Source: Promethearchaeota archaeon
Lineage (GTDB): Archaea > Asgardarchaeota > Lokiarchaeia > Sigyniarchaeales > SOKP01
Length of the DNA stretch: 64,000 nucleotides
Direction: 5' to 3'
NCBI GenBank assembly: GCA_016839745.1
Contig: JAEOTS010000045.1
Location: 1 to 64,000, forward strand
This document shows positions 35,041-44,335 of the stretch, piece after piece. The first letter of the stretch is position 1; every line of letters starts with the position of its first letter. The notes beneath the pieces were generated by a model that saw only the letters and a program-made list of their open reading frames with translations, was not told the DNA's origin and did no database searches. The position numbers were made by a program, and so were the translations under genes.

Positions 35041-35584
35041 ATATTTGGATAAAGATTATTATTAGAAGCGGTGTTAAAAAATCTGCTAAAGATGTCACCA
35101 TAGGAATTAGAAAATTATTAGGATCTTTTCCTTTTCTAAATATAAATATAGAACCCATAAATAAAAACACGAACATAAGCCCAAATAGAATCAAAATAGT
35201 ACTACTTATTATTGATATGATTAACAAGGGATTAACGATTTCTATTCCAGTTACACTTCCCAGTATGTATCCTAAGCTAATTAATGCAACAAGGCTTAAT
35301 AAAATTGTTATCAACAATCCATAAAAGTCTTGTTTTAATCGATCCGAGGGCTGAATTCTAGGAGATAAAGTTCCTATATATAGGTGAGATGTAAGACGAG
35401 AAACTAAAACGGTTGATATATCACCTATTAAGGAATTTAAAGACGGTAAAACTAATAAGATAATAGGAAAACTTGACAATACTCGCTCATTGTTAGATAA
35501 AAGAGTCCCTGAAAAGAGTCCCATAACAGAACTTATTAGGACAACAATAATTGATTCTTTGAATATTTTTTTAAAGTAGTCCAC
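35033..35584 (-). CDS. MgtE/SLC41-type half-transporter, copy 1
   Basis: A 183-residue membrane protein of the MgtE integral-membrane half type (SLC41-like). It starts at GTG with VDYFKKIFKES, and has five hydrophobic segments. PSLNSLIGDISTVLVSRLTSHLYIG corresponds to the conserved first pore region, and DPNNFLIPMVTSLADFLTP matches the DPDN-x-x-P-x-x-T-x-x-A-D signature of MgtE. A pair of half proteins forms the bacterial MgtE membrane domain in archaea. It sits directly downstream of copy 2 (3-base gap) and overlaps the PhoU/TrkA_C gene, so translation is coupled. Likely substrate is Mg2+ or another divalent cation. Confidence 0.88.
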   Translation of the reverse strand: MDYFKKIFKESIIVVLISSVMGLFSGTLLSNNERVLSSFPIILLVLPSLNSLIGDISTVLVSRLTSHLYIGTLSPRIQPSDRLKQDFYGLLITILLSLVALISLGYILGSVTGIEIVNPLLIISIISSTILILFGLMFVFLFMGSIFIFRKGKDPNNFLIPMVTSLADFLTPLLIIIFIQIFV

Positions 35585-35586
35585 TA

Positions 35587-36141
35587 TTATGGCACCCCCA
35601 ACATAATAATTGTTAGATAGAAACTAATAACAGTAAAAAAGTCGTCAATCGCTGTCATTACTGGATTTACTACGTTATTTGGATCTAAACCACGCTTAAA
35701 TGCTAAAAAGTTTAAGATCGTGGAACAAGGAATTGAAATCAATAATGTAAACACTATCGAAATAACCGGAATTACGATTAACAAACCAATATGAAAAATG
35801 TAGAGTTTAATTAATAAAAAATTAATAAGGATACTGAAAACTCCGATTGCTAATGCTGTTAATAACGATAGGGCTAATGTAGCTACTACATTTTCAAACC
35901 ATGATTTCTTATTAAATTCGCCGATAATAAAGTCTCGTGAAGTTCGAGCAATAAAAGGACCACTTAAATTACCCCTAAGAGATAATAAAGCAGGGATAAT
36001 TAGAATTAATAAAAGAAAGCTCTTAAATGAAACAATTAAAAGAGATAGCACGATCCCAGCAAGGATATCGCCCACAATGGAAACCATTTCAGATGGAAAG
36101 GTTTCTTTAATGATTTTACCTTTAGTATCTCGAGCTTCCAT
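35587..36141 (-). CDS. MgtE/SLC41-type half-transporter, copy 2
   Basis: A 184-residue membrane protein with five hydrophobic segments. It has IPALLSLRGNLSGPFIARTSRD (first conserved pore region) and LDPNNVVNPVMTAIDDFFTV, the DPNN-x-x-x-P-x-x-T-x-x-D-D version of the MgtE signature. It is first in the minus-strand five-gene run (copy 2, copy 1, PhoU/TrkA_C protein, hexuloisomerase, SET protein), and the likely promoter lies in 36142-36367. The two half proteins probably form a heterodimer across the membrane. The final segment contains the T-x-x-D-D acidic pair expected for a metal pathway. Confidence 0.88.
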   Translation of the reverse strand: MEARDTKGKIIKETFPSEMVSIVGDILAGIVLSLLIVSFKSFLLLILIIPALLSLRGNLSGPFIARTSRDFIIGEFNKKSWFENVVATLALSLLTALAIGVFSILINFLLIKLYIFHIGLLIVIPVISIVFTLLISIPCSTILNFLAFKRGLDPNNVVNPVMTAIDDFFTVISFYLTIIMLGVP

Positions 36142-36367
36142 ATGTCATCATCATCATCAGATGAACTTATAATTAAGTTTTCGTTCATTTTCTTTAATAT
36201 TTATTAAGGCTCGAAATTATTTAAAAATTGCTAAATGATATAAAAAATTTAATATAAGCATTTAAAATCAAATAAATTCTTCAATTATTTTGGTTTGGAG
36301 AAAGAAAATAGGTGATTTTTTTTAAATAAAATTAGATGCACCTAAAAAGAAAAAATCTATTTCAACA

Positions 36368-37882
36368 TCATATAGATTTTAACCAGTTGGAATCGATACG
36401 ATTAAGGGCAGTCTCAACTTCTTTTCTAACATTCCAATCGTCATCCCATAATGATTTTGCTAAAGGTTCTAACGCTTCTTTGTTTCCTATTTGACCTAAT
36501 GCTTTTGCAGAAGCAATTCTAATTTTAGGATCTCTGTCTTTAAGCATCTCTATAAATGGTGAGATATCACTAATATTTTCAAATTTTCCTAATGCTAAAG
36601 CAATCCAACTTTTAATGAAAAGATCATCATCATTTATTAAAGGAAATAGAGCCTCTAAGCTATCTTCATCCCCTAATTTAATTAAGAGCTTAACTGCTGC
36701 CCGTTTAGTTTTCCAATTCGTAGAATTCAAAAGAGTTTTCACCTCATTAGTGTATGTTTGATTGCTTATTTTGGATAAAGCTTCAATAGCGATATCACGC
36801 ACTCTATTATCAGGATCATTTAAAAGAGTTAATAATATGGAAATCTGCTGTTCATTACCTAACTTTCCAATTAGTTTTGCACAAAGGCTCCTTATTTTCC
36901 ATTCTTTATCCTTAAGACCTTCAAGAACTTGAACTGGAACTTCATCCTTAGATATCTGAATAAGTGAATTATAGGCCAATTTTCTGGTTTTATTATCACT
37001 ACTCTTGAAAGAATTAATCATATAGTCTATAGAATTCTTATCTTTAAGTAAACCTAAGAGCTTGATTGCTTCCTTCCTTTCTATCATATTTTTGCTGTTT
37101 GCAACTTCATAGATTTTTTCATAAGAATCAAGTGCTATAAAGATTTGTTCTAGTGATTGGATTGATAACCTACGGATATCTTCATCCTTGTTTTTTAATA
37201 ATCTTAGAAGTGGATCAATTGCCCGCTTACTTTTAATTACACTTAAGGCTTTTATGCTCGCTTTTTTAACATCCTCATCTTTATCATCCAATAAATTGAT
37301 AATTAGTCTTGCATCCTTTACTTGAATCAATTTCTCTAATGCTTGAATAGCATTTCGTCTGACTTCAGGATCATTTTTGTGAAGCATATCTTTTAAATAA
37401 TTAATTGATTCATCACTTTGAATTCTACCTAAGATGATTGGAATTGCTCGTTTTACATGAATATTTCCATTATCAAAATAATTAATAATCCCAGTTACAT
37501 CTCCTAACTTTCCTATACTCACGATTGATTTAATTACTTCATCTTTTATTTCTAAAGAAGGATTACTTAGCATTTCTAATAAAGGATTTAAAGCAGAGAG
37601 GAACTTAGTCTTACCAAGCGCAATTACAGCAGTTTTTCTAGCTGTTATAAAATTATCTTTTAGAGCTTCAATTAATATTGGATTTGATACTTCCGGTACG
37701 TTGTTCGCAATAACTTCAATAATTTTTGCTCTTACTTTTCCGTCTGATTCATTCTTATATTGTAGAGCAAAAAAACTCAAATTAATTTTATCAATCAAAT
37801 TACCAAATGAATTTATCATATCTACTTTATTCTCTGGAACAGTTTCTTTAAGATATTTATCTTTAAGTTCTTGAAATTCCAT
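36368..37882 (-). CDS. HEAT-repeat (PBS-lyase-type) scaffold protein
   Basis: About 504 residues in some fifteen tandem HEAT-like repeats of 30-31 residues. Units such as LLNDPDNRVRDIAIEALSKI, LIKLGDEDSLEALFPLINDDD and MLKDRDPKIRIASAKALGQI carry the repeated D-x-x-(V/I)-R-x-x-A-x-x-A-L pattern. No signal peptide, TM segment or catalytic motif is visible, so it is probably a cytoplasmic protein-binding scaffold. The start is set at the ATG at 37882 because GGAGG lies about ten bases upstream. The in-frame ATG at 37903 has no comparable site. A smaller HEAT protein is coded at 55491. Confidence 0.86.
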   Translation of the reverse strand: MEFQELKDKYLKETVPENKVDMINSFGNLIDKINLSFFALQYKNESDGKVRAKIIEVIANNVPEVSNPILIEALKDNFITARKTAVIALGKTKFLSALNPLLEMLSNPSLEIKDEVIKSIVSIGKLGDVTGIINYFDNGNIHVKRAIPIILGRIQSDESINYLKDMLHKNDPEVRRNAIQALEKLIQVKDARLIINLLDDKDEDVKKASIKALSVIKSKRAIDPLLRLLKNKDEDIRRLSIQSLEQIFIALDSYEKIYEVANSKNMIERKEAIKLLGLLKDKNSIDYMINSFKSSDNKTRKLAYNSLIQISKDEVPVQVLEGLKDKEWKIRSLCAKLIGKLGNEQQISILLTLLNDPDNRVRDIAIEALSKISNQTYTNEVKTLLNSTNWKTKRAAVKLLIKLGDEDSLEALFPLINDDDLFIKSWIALALGKFENISDISPFIEMLKDRDPKIRIASAKALGQIGNKEALEPLAKSLWDDDWNVRKEVETALNRIDSNWLKSI

Positions 37883-38025
37883 TTTTCTAATCCTCCATAC
37901 CATCTTTCAATGAAAAAAACCGCTAACTATAAAATCGAGTTCCTATTTTTATTTTTTAGTAAATGGAAAGATAGAAATTGTAAATATCAAAATTAAATTC
38001 TTTCACATCATATTGAACTATAATC

Positions 38026-39441
38026 ATGAAATTTATTTCTTATGAGTCTAGATTCAAAGAAACAAAAAATAAAAATATTATAATTCTTTTCTTATTTTGC
38101 CTTACATATTTATCAATTTTTCAATTATGCTTAAGAGATTCCCTTGTTAGTAATTTTAACAGCAAAGAAGATTATATTCATGAATTATATCATCCTGTAA
38201 CATCAAAAAATGGATTTATTAATTCAGAAGGAAATAAAATTTTTTGGTTCATCCAAATTACTGATACCCAATTTATTTGGCTAGACCAAAATAGAATAGA
38301 TACATTTTCAAAATTTCTTAACGAGACAAAGAAAATAATTAAACCGTTATTTATAATCCATACTGGAGATATAGTCGATGCTAATAATGGTATATATCAA
38401 AACCCTGAAGAATGGCAAAACTATAATAAAACTTTATCAGAAAATAATATTAATTCGTCAATTTATGTAGATTTAGTTGGAAATCATGATGGTTCTGAGG
38501 ATCCTAATTACAGCTACTTTATCAATTACTCAATTACAGGAAGTGAATATAAAGCTACTCAAATTTCATTTAATCATTCTTTTTCTTTTGGAAATTATGC
38601 ATTTATTGGAATTAATACCGCTAAAGATTCATATGATAATATATTTGAGTTTGGATTTAGTGGTTTTTTAAATACAGAAGAATTAGATTGGTATGAGAAT
38701 GAATTAAAAAGATATAAAGATTATGATAATATATTTGTTTTCGGACATCATCCTCCTTTCTTTCTTCCATATTATAGAATTATTTCTAATTTGAGTTCAA
38801 CAGGTAAATCATTTTATGATTTAAACAAAGAATATAATGTAAATTATTATTTTTGTGGTCACATTCACTCTAATTACATTCAGAAAATAGATGGATTAAA
38901 TACGATAATAACTGATAATTTTGATGATAATAATGGTACATATAGAATTGTAGTAATTGATAATAATCAACTTTCAACTTCAATTGAAAATATAGGAAAA
39001 TGGCCACAAGGACTTATTATAAATCCCCCAAGTCACAACTTCTATGACTCTCAATTTAATATAGATTTAGAAAAAATTCATGTTCTTGCATGGGATCCAA
39101 AAGGGATAGTTTCTATTGAATGGTCTGTTTATTTCGAAAGCGGCATACAATTCAAAGATTGGACTTCTTTACAAAGAAATCATGAAAACGGACTATTATG
39201 GGAAGGAGATTTTTGTAAAGATTTAAGTTATGAAAATAATTATATAGTGAAAGCAAAAATTGAAGGGAATTCTGGTCAAGTTATAAGAGAAATAATATTT
39301 AATGTTCCAAAGAGCATAAATTATGAATTAATCCATATAATTTTAACAGTATTTGTTATAGGAATTATTACTATACCAATAATAATAATCATACTTTATC
39401 CAAAAAAGATTTTAAAAAAGAAAAATAAACTTCAAAGATAA
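38026..39441 (+). CDS. Membrane-anchored calcineurin-like phosphoesterase (TMEM62-like layout)
   Basis: A 471-residue protein. An N-terminal hydrophobic segment (about 19-38) and a C-terminal TM (about 438-462) with a basic tail enclose the catalytic part. Phosphoesterase motifs are QITDTQFIW (D-x-Q in place of D-x-H), HTGDIVD, VGNHDG, GHHPPF and GHIHSN. D-x-Q variants are known in calcineurin-like relatives such as CPPED1. The region after the catalytic domain (about 320-430) is rich in beta strands, as in TMEM62-type proteins. It is likely on the outer face or in an exported compartment. A membrane protein gene follows 74 bases downstream on the same strand and may share the transcript. Confidence 0.85.
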   Translation: MKFISYESRFKETKNKNIIILFLFCLTYLSIFQLCLRDSLVSNFNSKEDYIHELYHPVTSKNGFINSEGNKIFWFIQITDTQFIWLDQNRIDTFSKFLNETKKIIKPLFIIHTGDIVDANNGIYQNPEEWQNYNKTLSENNINSSIYVDLVGNHDGSEDPNYSYFINYSITGSEYKATQISFNHSFSFGNYAFIGINTAKDSYDNIFEFGFSGFLNTEELDWYENELKRYKDYDNIFVFGHHPPFFLPYYRIISNLSSTGKSFYDLNKEYNVNYYFCGHIHSNYIQKIDGLNTIITDNFDDNNGTYRIVVIDNNQLSTSIENIGKWPQGLIINPPSHNFYDSQFNIDLEKIHVLAWDPKGIVSIEWSVYFESGIQFKDWTSLQRNHENGLLWEGDFCKDLSYENNYIVKAKIEGNSGQVIREIIFNVPKSINYELIHIILTVFVIGIITIPIIIIILYPKKILKKKNKLQR

Positions 39442-39515
39442 TATTAAAAGAATATATAAAAAAAATAGGCATTAGGATAGGCATCAACACTGTTAAAGAC
39501 AAAGTTGATTTGAGT

Positions 39516-41132
39516 ATGTGGAAAACAATAGCTAAAAATGAAATTCGGTTAGCAACTTATAGATTTAGGAAAAATAGGAGACTATTTTTATTATATCTAT
39601 TTTCTATTTTAATTTTTTGGGGTTTTTATTTTGGTCCAAACTTTCTTGATATGTTGATTCCAGAATTTGTAAGTTATTATGGATATATGTATTTAAATCA
39701 GTTAGTCTTGTACTTTGAATATTTTTTTTTCCTTATTTTTCTGTTAAATATAATGCTCCCATTATATAATTTATATAATAAAAAGGGAGGTGATACAAAG
39801 GAATTTATTCTTGCTTCTCCCATTAAACCAAAAGAAATCTTCTTTGGAACATTCATTTGGAAGATGCCATTTTATTTATTATTTGTATTGTTTATTGGTC
39901 CGGTATTTACCAGCTTGTTGAATCAAATTGCTGACTTGAATATTTTTCATCATGTCGTGATTTATTTATGCATATTTGGGGTTCTAGTTTTTAGTCTATT
40001 AATCGGGAAAGTTATTTCAAACCTTATTGAATATAAAATTAATAAAAACCAAAAAGCGCAAAACACTCGTAAAATTAGAATACTGGTAATTACTCTAATA
40101 TTGATAATTGTCTACTTCTTCATACGATTTTTGAGTACCTTATTTTTAACCTCGCCAGTATTAAAGAATTGGTTAAATATTTTTCCTTCATATTGGTACT
40201 CGTCTATCATTATATATCTCATTGATCCATCGATGCTATCTTTAAACTTCTTTAACATCTGGATAATCTTATTTCTCGCAATTTTCATTCCTATTTTAAT
40301 TTTTTTTGTTTCTTATAAGAAATCTAATGTCTTTTATATTATAAAAAGTTCAGATGATTTTTCTGAATTAAAAACCGGAAAAGATAAGAAGAGTTATATT
40401 TTCTTGAGAAAAATTACTTTAAAAAAATGGAAAGTTTTGGTACAAACTCATTTTAAAGAATTTTTTAGGAATGAAGAGTATATATTAAAATTCTTCTATG
40501 CAATTGTATTAAATATTATTTTCGGTATAGTTTTAGCTTTATCTCTTGGCGAATTTGAATGGGGACCTATTAGTGAAATACAAATATATAAACTTTTAGA
40601 AGTTATGATTGTTTCCTGGATAGGTAGCATTCTATTTGGATCTATGTCTGGACTTTATATTTTTATTGAATCGAAAAACTTAGTAAATATCTATAAAAAA
40701 TCTCTAAGAGGAACAAAATCTTTAATTTATTCGATTTTATACTTTTTAGTTTATTTAATCGTTTTTATAGAATTAATTTCTGTAACTCTATTTACTTTAA
40801 TTTTCCAATTAGATCCATTATTATTTTTGATATTTATTGTTACTTACTTTATAGTGAGCTTAACTATCGTTTTAGAAATGATAGGAATTCAATGTTTAAA
40901 GCCAATATTTAAAGATCGAAAATCGATGATTATGTGGAATGTCTACATTTTAATGATCTTGCAGATTTTCTCTTTATTACTAACTTTTAGTCTTTTAATT
41001 CCATATATTTCTGATGGTACGGAACCACTCTTAGCGTTATTATATATCTTTATAATTCATTTTGGAATAACCTCAGGAATAGCAATAGTGCTATTTTTTC
41101 TAGGAATTAGAAAGATTAGTAAATTTGAATAA
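39516..41132 (+). CDS. ABC-2-like multi-helix membrane protein
   Basis: About 538 residues with around twelve hydrophobic segments and an N-terminal amphipathic stretch (WKTIAKNEIRLATYRFRKNRR) like the elbow helix of ABC-2 permeases. Pairs of TM segments are separated by polar loops near residues 75-95, 175-195 and 285-330. No Walker motifs are present, so any energy source must be separate. An ABC ATPase lies at 44336 but 3 kb away with opposite-strand genes between. The start is set at ATG 39516; a TTG at 39510 is in frame. Family assignment is from topology and context only. Confidence 0.6.
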   Translation: MWKTIAKNEIRLATYRFRKNRRLFLLYLFSILIFWGFYFGPNFLDMLIPEFVSYYGYMYLNQLVLYFEYFFFLIFLLNIMLPLYNLYNKKGGDTKEFILASPIKPKEIFFGTFIWKMPFYLLFVLFIGPVFTSLLNQIADLNIFHHVVIYLCIFGVLVFSLLIGKVISNLIEYKINKNQKAQNTRKIRILVITLILIIVYFFIRFLSTLFLTSPVLKNWLNIFPSYWYSSIIIYLIDPSMLSLNFFNIWIILFLAIFIPILIFFVSYKKSNVFYIIKSSDDFSELKTGKDKKSYIFLRKITLKKWKVLVQTHFKEFFRNEEYILKFFYAIVLNIIFGIVLALSLGEFEWGPISEIQIYKLLEVMIVSWIGSILFGSMSGLYIFIESKNLVNIYKKSLRGTKSLIYSILYFLVYLIVFIELISVTLFTLIFQLDPLLFLIFIVTYFIVSLTIVLEMIGIQCLKPIFKDRKSMIMWNVYILMILQIFSLLLTFSLLIPYISDGTEPLLALLYIFIIHFGITSGIAIVLFFLGIRKISKFE

Positions 41133-41309
41133 GGTTTTAATTTCTTTAAATTTTTAATTTTTGAGAGATAAAGATTAACTACATTAGATATTATGCCATT
41201 CGAATCAATAATAAAATTGATTATATCGTTGATCTCATTATTTTATCTAATTCACCATTTCAATTTGATTCAATAACTTTTTTTTAGGAGCTGAAATTAA
41301 TTTAAAATT

Positions 41310-41792
41310 ATGAAAACAGTAATAATTTATTTTACAATGTCAGGAAGAACAAAAAAAACCGCAGAGGCTATTGCTAGTACTTTAACTAATCATGAAGTGA
41401 GCTACTTATCAATAGAATTAACTGGCAAATTTATTGAAAAGATAAAAGAGTTAGATAAATTCGAGAATAATGATTATTCAGCTATAGAAACACAATTTAG
41501 CGGTTTCAATGCTTCAGGTTTTGATTTGATCATAATTGGTATGCCTACTTATGGAAATTTCCCACCGAAGGTGTTTGGTGAAATATTACGGCGGATGGGT
41601 AATTTGAATGGAAAAAATGTGGTTATTTTCAATACAGCTCGATTTTCAGGTGGAAAGTGTCTTGTTTATATGAAAGAAAAAATTGAAGAAGCTGGTGGTG
41701 AAGTAATAAATCAATCTAAATTTAGGAAATTATTCTGGATTGGCACAAAAAAAGCTATTCAATTTGGAAAACAAATCAATGAAATAAAATAA
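41310..41792 (+). CDS. Flavodoxin-like FMN protein
   Basis: A 160-residue flavodoxin-fold protein. The N-terminal VIIYFTMSGRTKKTAEAIA is the FMN phosphate loop, where T/S-x-S/T-G-x-T is typical. FDLIIIGMPTYGNFPPK and VVIFNTARFSGGKC resemble the two isoalloxazine-contacting loops. It would act as a small electron carrier, or a quinone reductase-like protein. It is the last gene before a hairpin at 41882 and converges on the small membrane protein on the minus strand. The partner is not identified. Confidence 0.88.
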   Translation: MKTVIIYFTMSGRTKKTAEAIASTLTNHEVSYLSIELTGKFIEKIKELDKFENNDYSAIETQFSGFNASGFDLIIIGMPTYGNFPPKVFGEILRRMGNLNGKNVVIFNTARFSGGKCLVYMKEKIEEAGGEVINQSKFRKLFWIGTKKAIQFGKQINEIK

Positions 41793-41881
41793 ATCTGATT
41801 TATCCATTTTTAATTATTTTTTTACAGAGATTTATCCCTAAATTTAAGATTCTTTTATCGCGAATTTTTCCCTAATGGTCG

Positions 41882-41914
41882 CAGAAGCTACATAATAGGT
41901 AGGCTTCTACTGCA
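41882..41914. terminator. Bulged hairpin between convergent genes
   Basis: GCAGAAGCTAC at about 41881-41891 pairs with GTAGGCTTCTACTGC at 41900-41914, allowing bulges. It lies between convergent genes (stops at 41792 and 41932) and could end transcripts from both. The 3' T-run is short, so the role is uncertain. Confidence 0.4.
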
Positions 41915-41931
41915 AAAAGATTTAAAAATGT

Positions 41932-42204
41932 TTATGATGTATTTGAATTTGAAGATCTTCTTTTTATTTGTTTATATATGTAATTAATTACGAGGGGAGC
42001 TACTAATATAAGAAGTCCATACGGATTTACTAAAAAAAGGTTGAGCACAGATAATAATAAATCTGAGGGATTATATTTAAATATATAAAATATTAGAAAT
42101 AGATAAACAGCAACGCTAAATAATACAAACAAATAATCAGCTTTCATTTTCCACAAAAAACCTAATAAAACTAAAAAAAAAAATATTGCGCTTAAATATT
42201 CCAT
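41932..42204 (-). CDS. Small membrane protein, unknown function
   Basis: A 90-residue protein dominated by hydrophobic segments near residues 3-17, 23-43 and 53-72. It ends in a polar tail with KRRSSNSN. No family was recognised. It lies between the flavodoxin gene (convergent) and the W-motif surface protein (upstream on the same strand, 45 bases). Its hydrophobic pattern is better than expected from a shadow frame in AT-rich DNA, but gene status is only moderately sure. Confidence 0.5.
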   Translation of the reverse strand: MEYLSAIFFFLVLLGFLWKMKADYLFVLFSVAVYLFLIFYIFKYNPSDLLLSVLNLFLVNPYGLLILVAPLVINYIYKQIKRRSSNSNTS

Positions 42205-42239
42205 ACTTCAAACCATTATATTTTAGGTAAAATATATTA

Positions 42240-42249
42240 AAAAAAAAAA
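42240..42249 (-). terminator. Oligo-T tract at the end of the W-motif protein gene
   Basis: An uninterrupted A-run on the plus strand lies right after the stop on the minus strand (stop codon 42252-42250). It gives a T10 tract on the transcribed strand, a likely terminator. Confidence 0.45.
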
Positions 42250-44058
42250 TTAAAATTTTAGTTTCTTTTTCTTTATTGAAATTATTAATACGCCCATTGA
42301 AAATAGTGTAATACCAGTAAATATTAGAAGAGGATAACCGGGAATTATGTCAGTTTCAGTTAGTGTTGTTAATAATACAATAGATGCAACTTCTTGTCCA
42401 CCATATGTTAACCGGATATGATCTAGTACACCATTACTATCCCAATCCATATCAAAATTAATAGTTTTACCAGCGACAGGTCCAGGAAATTCATAAGCTT
42501 TGACAATACCACTCCAATCATAACCCTTTCCAACGAATAATCCTGCTGTTGACAAGAATTGTTCGATTAAAGCACTTTGATCTGCTGGAAATGTTGTTGG
42601 ATCTAAAATATACAATTGGTAATATTGAAATATATCTCCTCCTACTAAATCTGTTAAATTTACCCAATCACTCAACGGAATTCTAATCTGGATTGTAAGA
42701 TTTATGGGTACCCCTTTAGGACCTCCAGGAATTAGCTCTACTTCATCTCCTATATGATCTATTATTGCTTTCAGTCTAAATTTGTCGAATCCACCCATTA
42801 ATTCAAATTGATATAAAAGGGTTTCAAACTCAACCATCAGCTGATCAAAATATATTTGACCCTGATTTACATAATATGATCTTAAACTATCAATTGATAA
42901 AGTCGTCCAACCAGGTGGAAAAAATCCTTCGGGATATGAAGAATTTATAGCAATTACCATCATTCCCATTGATTCTCTTATTAAATCTAATGTGGGCATC
43001 GCTTGTTGTTGAGGAGACATCCCTGAAGTCATACCATAAACGGTCATATTAATTATTTCAGACATATTTAGAGCATATAAATCAAAGGGAACTGTGCTGT
43101 TGAAACTCTCAATAACGAACTCTGCAATATAGGTAATATTTTCATCTTTAATTGGTTCAAGGTATAAGATATCTATCATTAGATCTGATAAGGTGTGATC
43201 TTCCCAATCTCCAGGAATAGTTCCAATAGACATATTGAAGAGATACATATACTGATCAATGGCTGTAAAGAAACTGACCTCAGTTAATCCTGTATAAGCA
43301 TACATTTCATCCATTTGATCAATAAACCATTGTGGAATTATTGGTAACACTTGTTGGTAAAGTGTAGTTAGATTCATGTGAAACCAACCTGATGGGATCA
43401 TTCCGGGAATAATGGTGGTATTGACAAAATCAGCTATAAAACTAAGAGAATATTCCAGCAGATCATCCACTGTCATAGTTTCCCATCCTGAAGGTAGCCA
43501 TCCGTAAATATCTAAACTATTAATTAACAATTCGAAAATGTCGCTTATGGTAAACTCTTCGAATCCAGGGTAAGTCGCATTCAATCCATCTATTACATAC
43601 CCGAAAAATGTATCAATATTATCAGATCTCCAATCAGAAGGAATGAAACCAGATAGTACAGTAGTGTTAAATGTTTCTACAGTACTATCGAATAACGATT
43701 CTAGAAATGTTGAAAAATTAACTGTTTTCCAATCAGAGGGAATTAACCCTGGAAGGAAATTTGTATTAATAAAATCTATCGAATCTGCGGCCAAAAGTGA
43801 AATAGCGTCAGAAGCATTCAAATCAGTATAAGGACCAAGATCTAAAGCCAAGATTTCAGTAAATAATTCATCAACAAAGGTTTCAAAATCATTTTTTAAA
43901 GAATATACTCCATCTTTATTTAGTCCTAAGTCCCATACATATTCTTCGCCTTCAGAAATACCAACATAACTAGGAGCTTGCGCAACAGTGAAATTTCCAA
44001 CTGAAATTAAAATAAGGCTGCCTATTAATAATATACTAGCAATTTTTACTTTTCGCAT
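42250..44058 (-). CDS. Secreted W-motif repeat protein with PGY-type membrane tail
   Basis: About 602 residues. The signal-like N-terminus (MRKVKIASILLIGSLILIS) ends near residue 25, and the C-terminal tail IIPGYPLLIFTGITLFSM plus KKKKLKF is the PGY-anchor type. A repeated element of about 45 residues recurs six times, each with a (I/L/F)P-x-(D/G)-W core: LIPSDWKTVNF, FIPSDWRSDNI, WLPSGWETMTV, MIPSGWFHMNL, TIPGDWEDHTL and FFPPGWTTLSI. It also has N-(T/S)-T sites that would suit N-glycosylation. No known domain was recognised. The start is set at ATG 44058; the frame extends to a TTG at 44076. It is surface-exposed by inference. Function unknown. Confidence 0.75.
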   Translation of the reverse strand: MRKVKIASILLIGSLILISVGNFTVAQAPSYVGISEGEEYVWDLGLNKDGVYSLKNDFETFVDELFTEILALDLGPYTDLNASDAISLLAADSIDFINTNFLPGLIPSDWKTVNFSTFLESLFDSTVETFNTTVLSGFIPSDWRSDNIDTFFGYVIDGLNATYPGFEEFTISDIFELLINSLDIYGWLPSGWETMTVDDLLEYSLSFIADFVNTTIIPGMIPSGWFHMNLTTLYQQVLPIIPQWFIDQMDEMYAYTGLTEVSFFTAIDQYMYLFNMSIGTIPGDWEDHTLSDLMIDILYLEPIKDENITYIAEFVIESFNSTVPFDLYALNMSEIINMTVYGMTSGMSPQQQAMPTLDLIRESMGMMVIAINSSYPEGFFPPGWTTLSIDSLRSYYVNQGQIYFDQLMVEFETLLYQFELMGGFDKFRLKAIIDHIGDEVELIPGGPKGVPINLTIQIRIPLSDWVNLTDLVGGDIFQYYQLYILDPTTFPADQSALIEQFLSTAGLFVGKGYDWSGIVKAYEFPGPVAGKTINFDMDWDSNGVLDHIRLTYGGQEVASIVLLTTLTETDIIPGYPLLIFTGITLFSMGVLIISIKKKKLKF

Positions 44059-44273
44059 TTTGATTGCCCTTAACAAATTAAATTATTTTTTAGTAAAATT
44101 ACTTTAGTATATAATATACACATTATCTATTTAAACATATGTTATAATGGTTCAGTAAGCTTTTAAATTAAATTTTTTAAAAATTATCAAATAAATTCTT
44201 TACAAATTCTAAGAATCAATAATTCCTAAATTATTAATTATTCCTAATAATTACACATATATTACAATAATAA

Positions 44274-44287
44274 CTTTTTATATAACT
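44274..44287 (+). promoter_or_regulatory. Candidate TATA box of the ABC ATPase gene
   Basis: CTTTTTATATAACT lies about 50-60 bases upstream of the ATG at 44336. With a start site about 25 bases downstream, a leader of roughly 25-30 bases is expected, and a GCGGGAT site near the ATG could pair with 16S rRNA. Confidence 0.4.
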
Positions 44288-44335
44288 TTTAAAACTAGTT
44301 TAAAATCAATATTTGAAAAAAGCGGGATATAAAAG

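Noticed and set aside
41193..41276. 27-residue hydrophobic frame before the flavodoxin gene
   Set aside because: It is very short, has no ribosome site or neighbour support, and hydrophobic frames are common in AT-rich DNA.
41800..41930. A tRNA or structured RNA in the flavodoxin/membrane-protein gap
   Set aside because: The only structure seen is a bulged hairpin without acceptor-stem or T-loop features.
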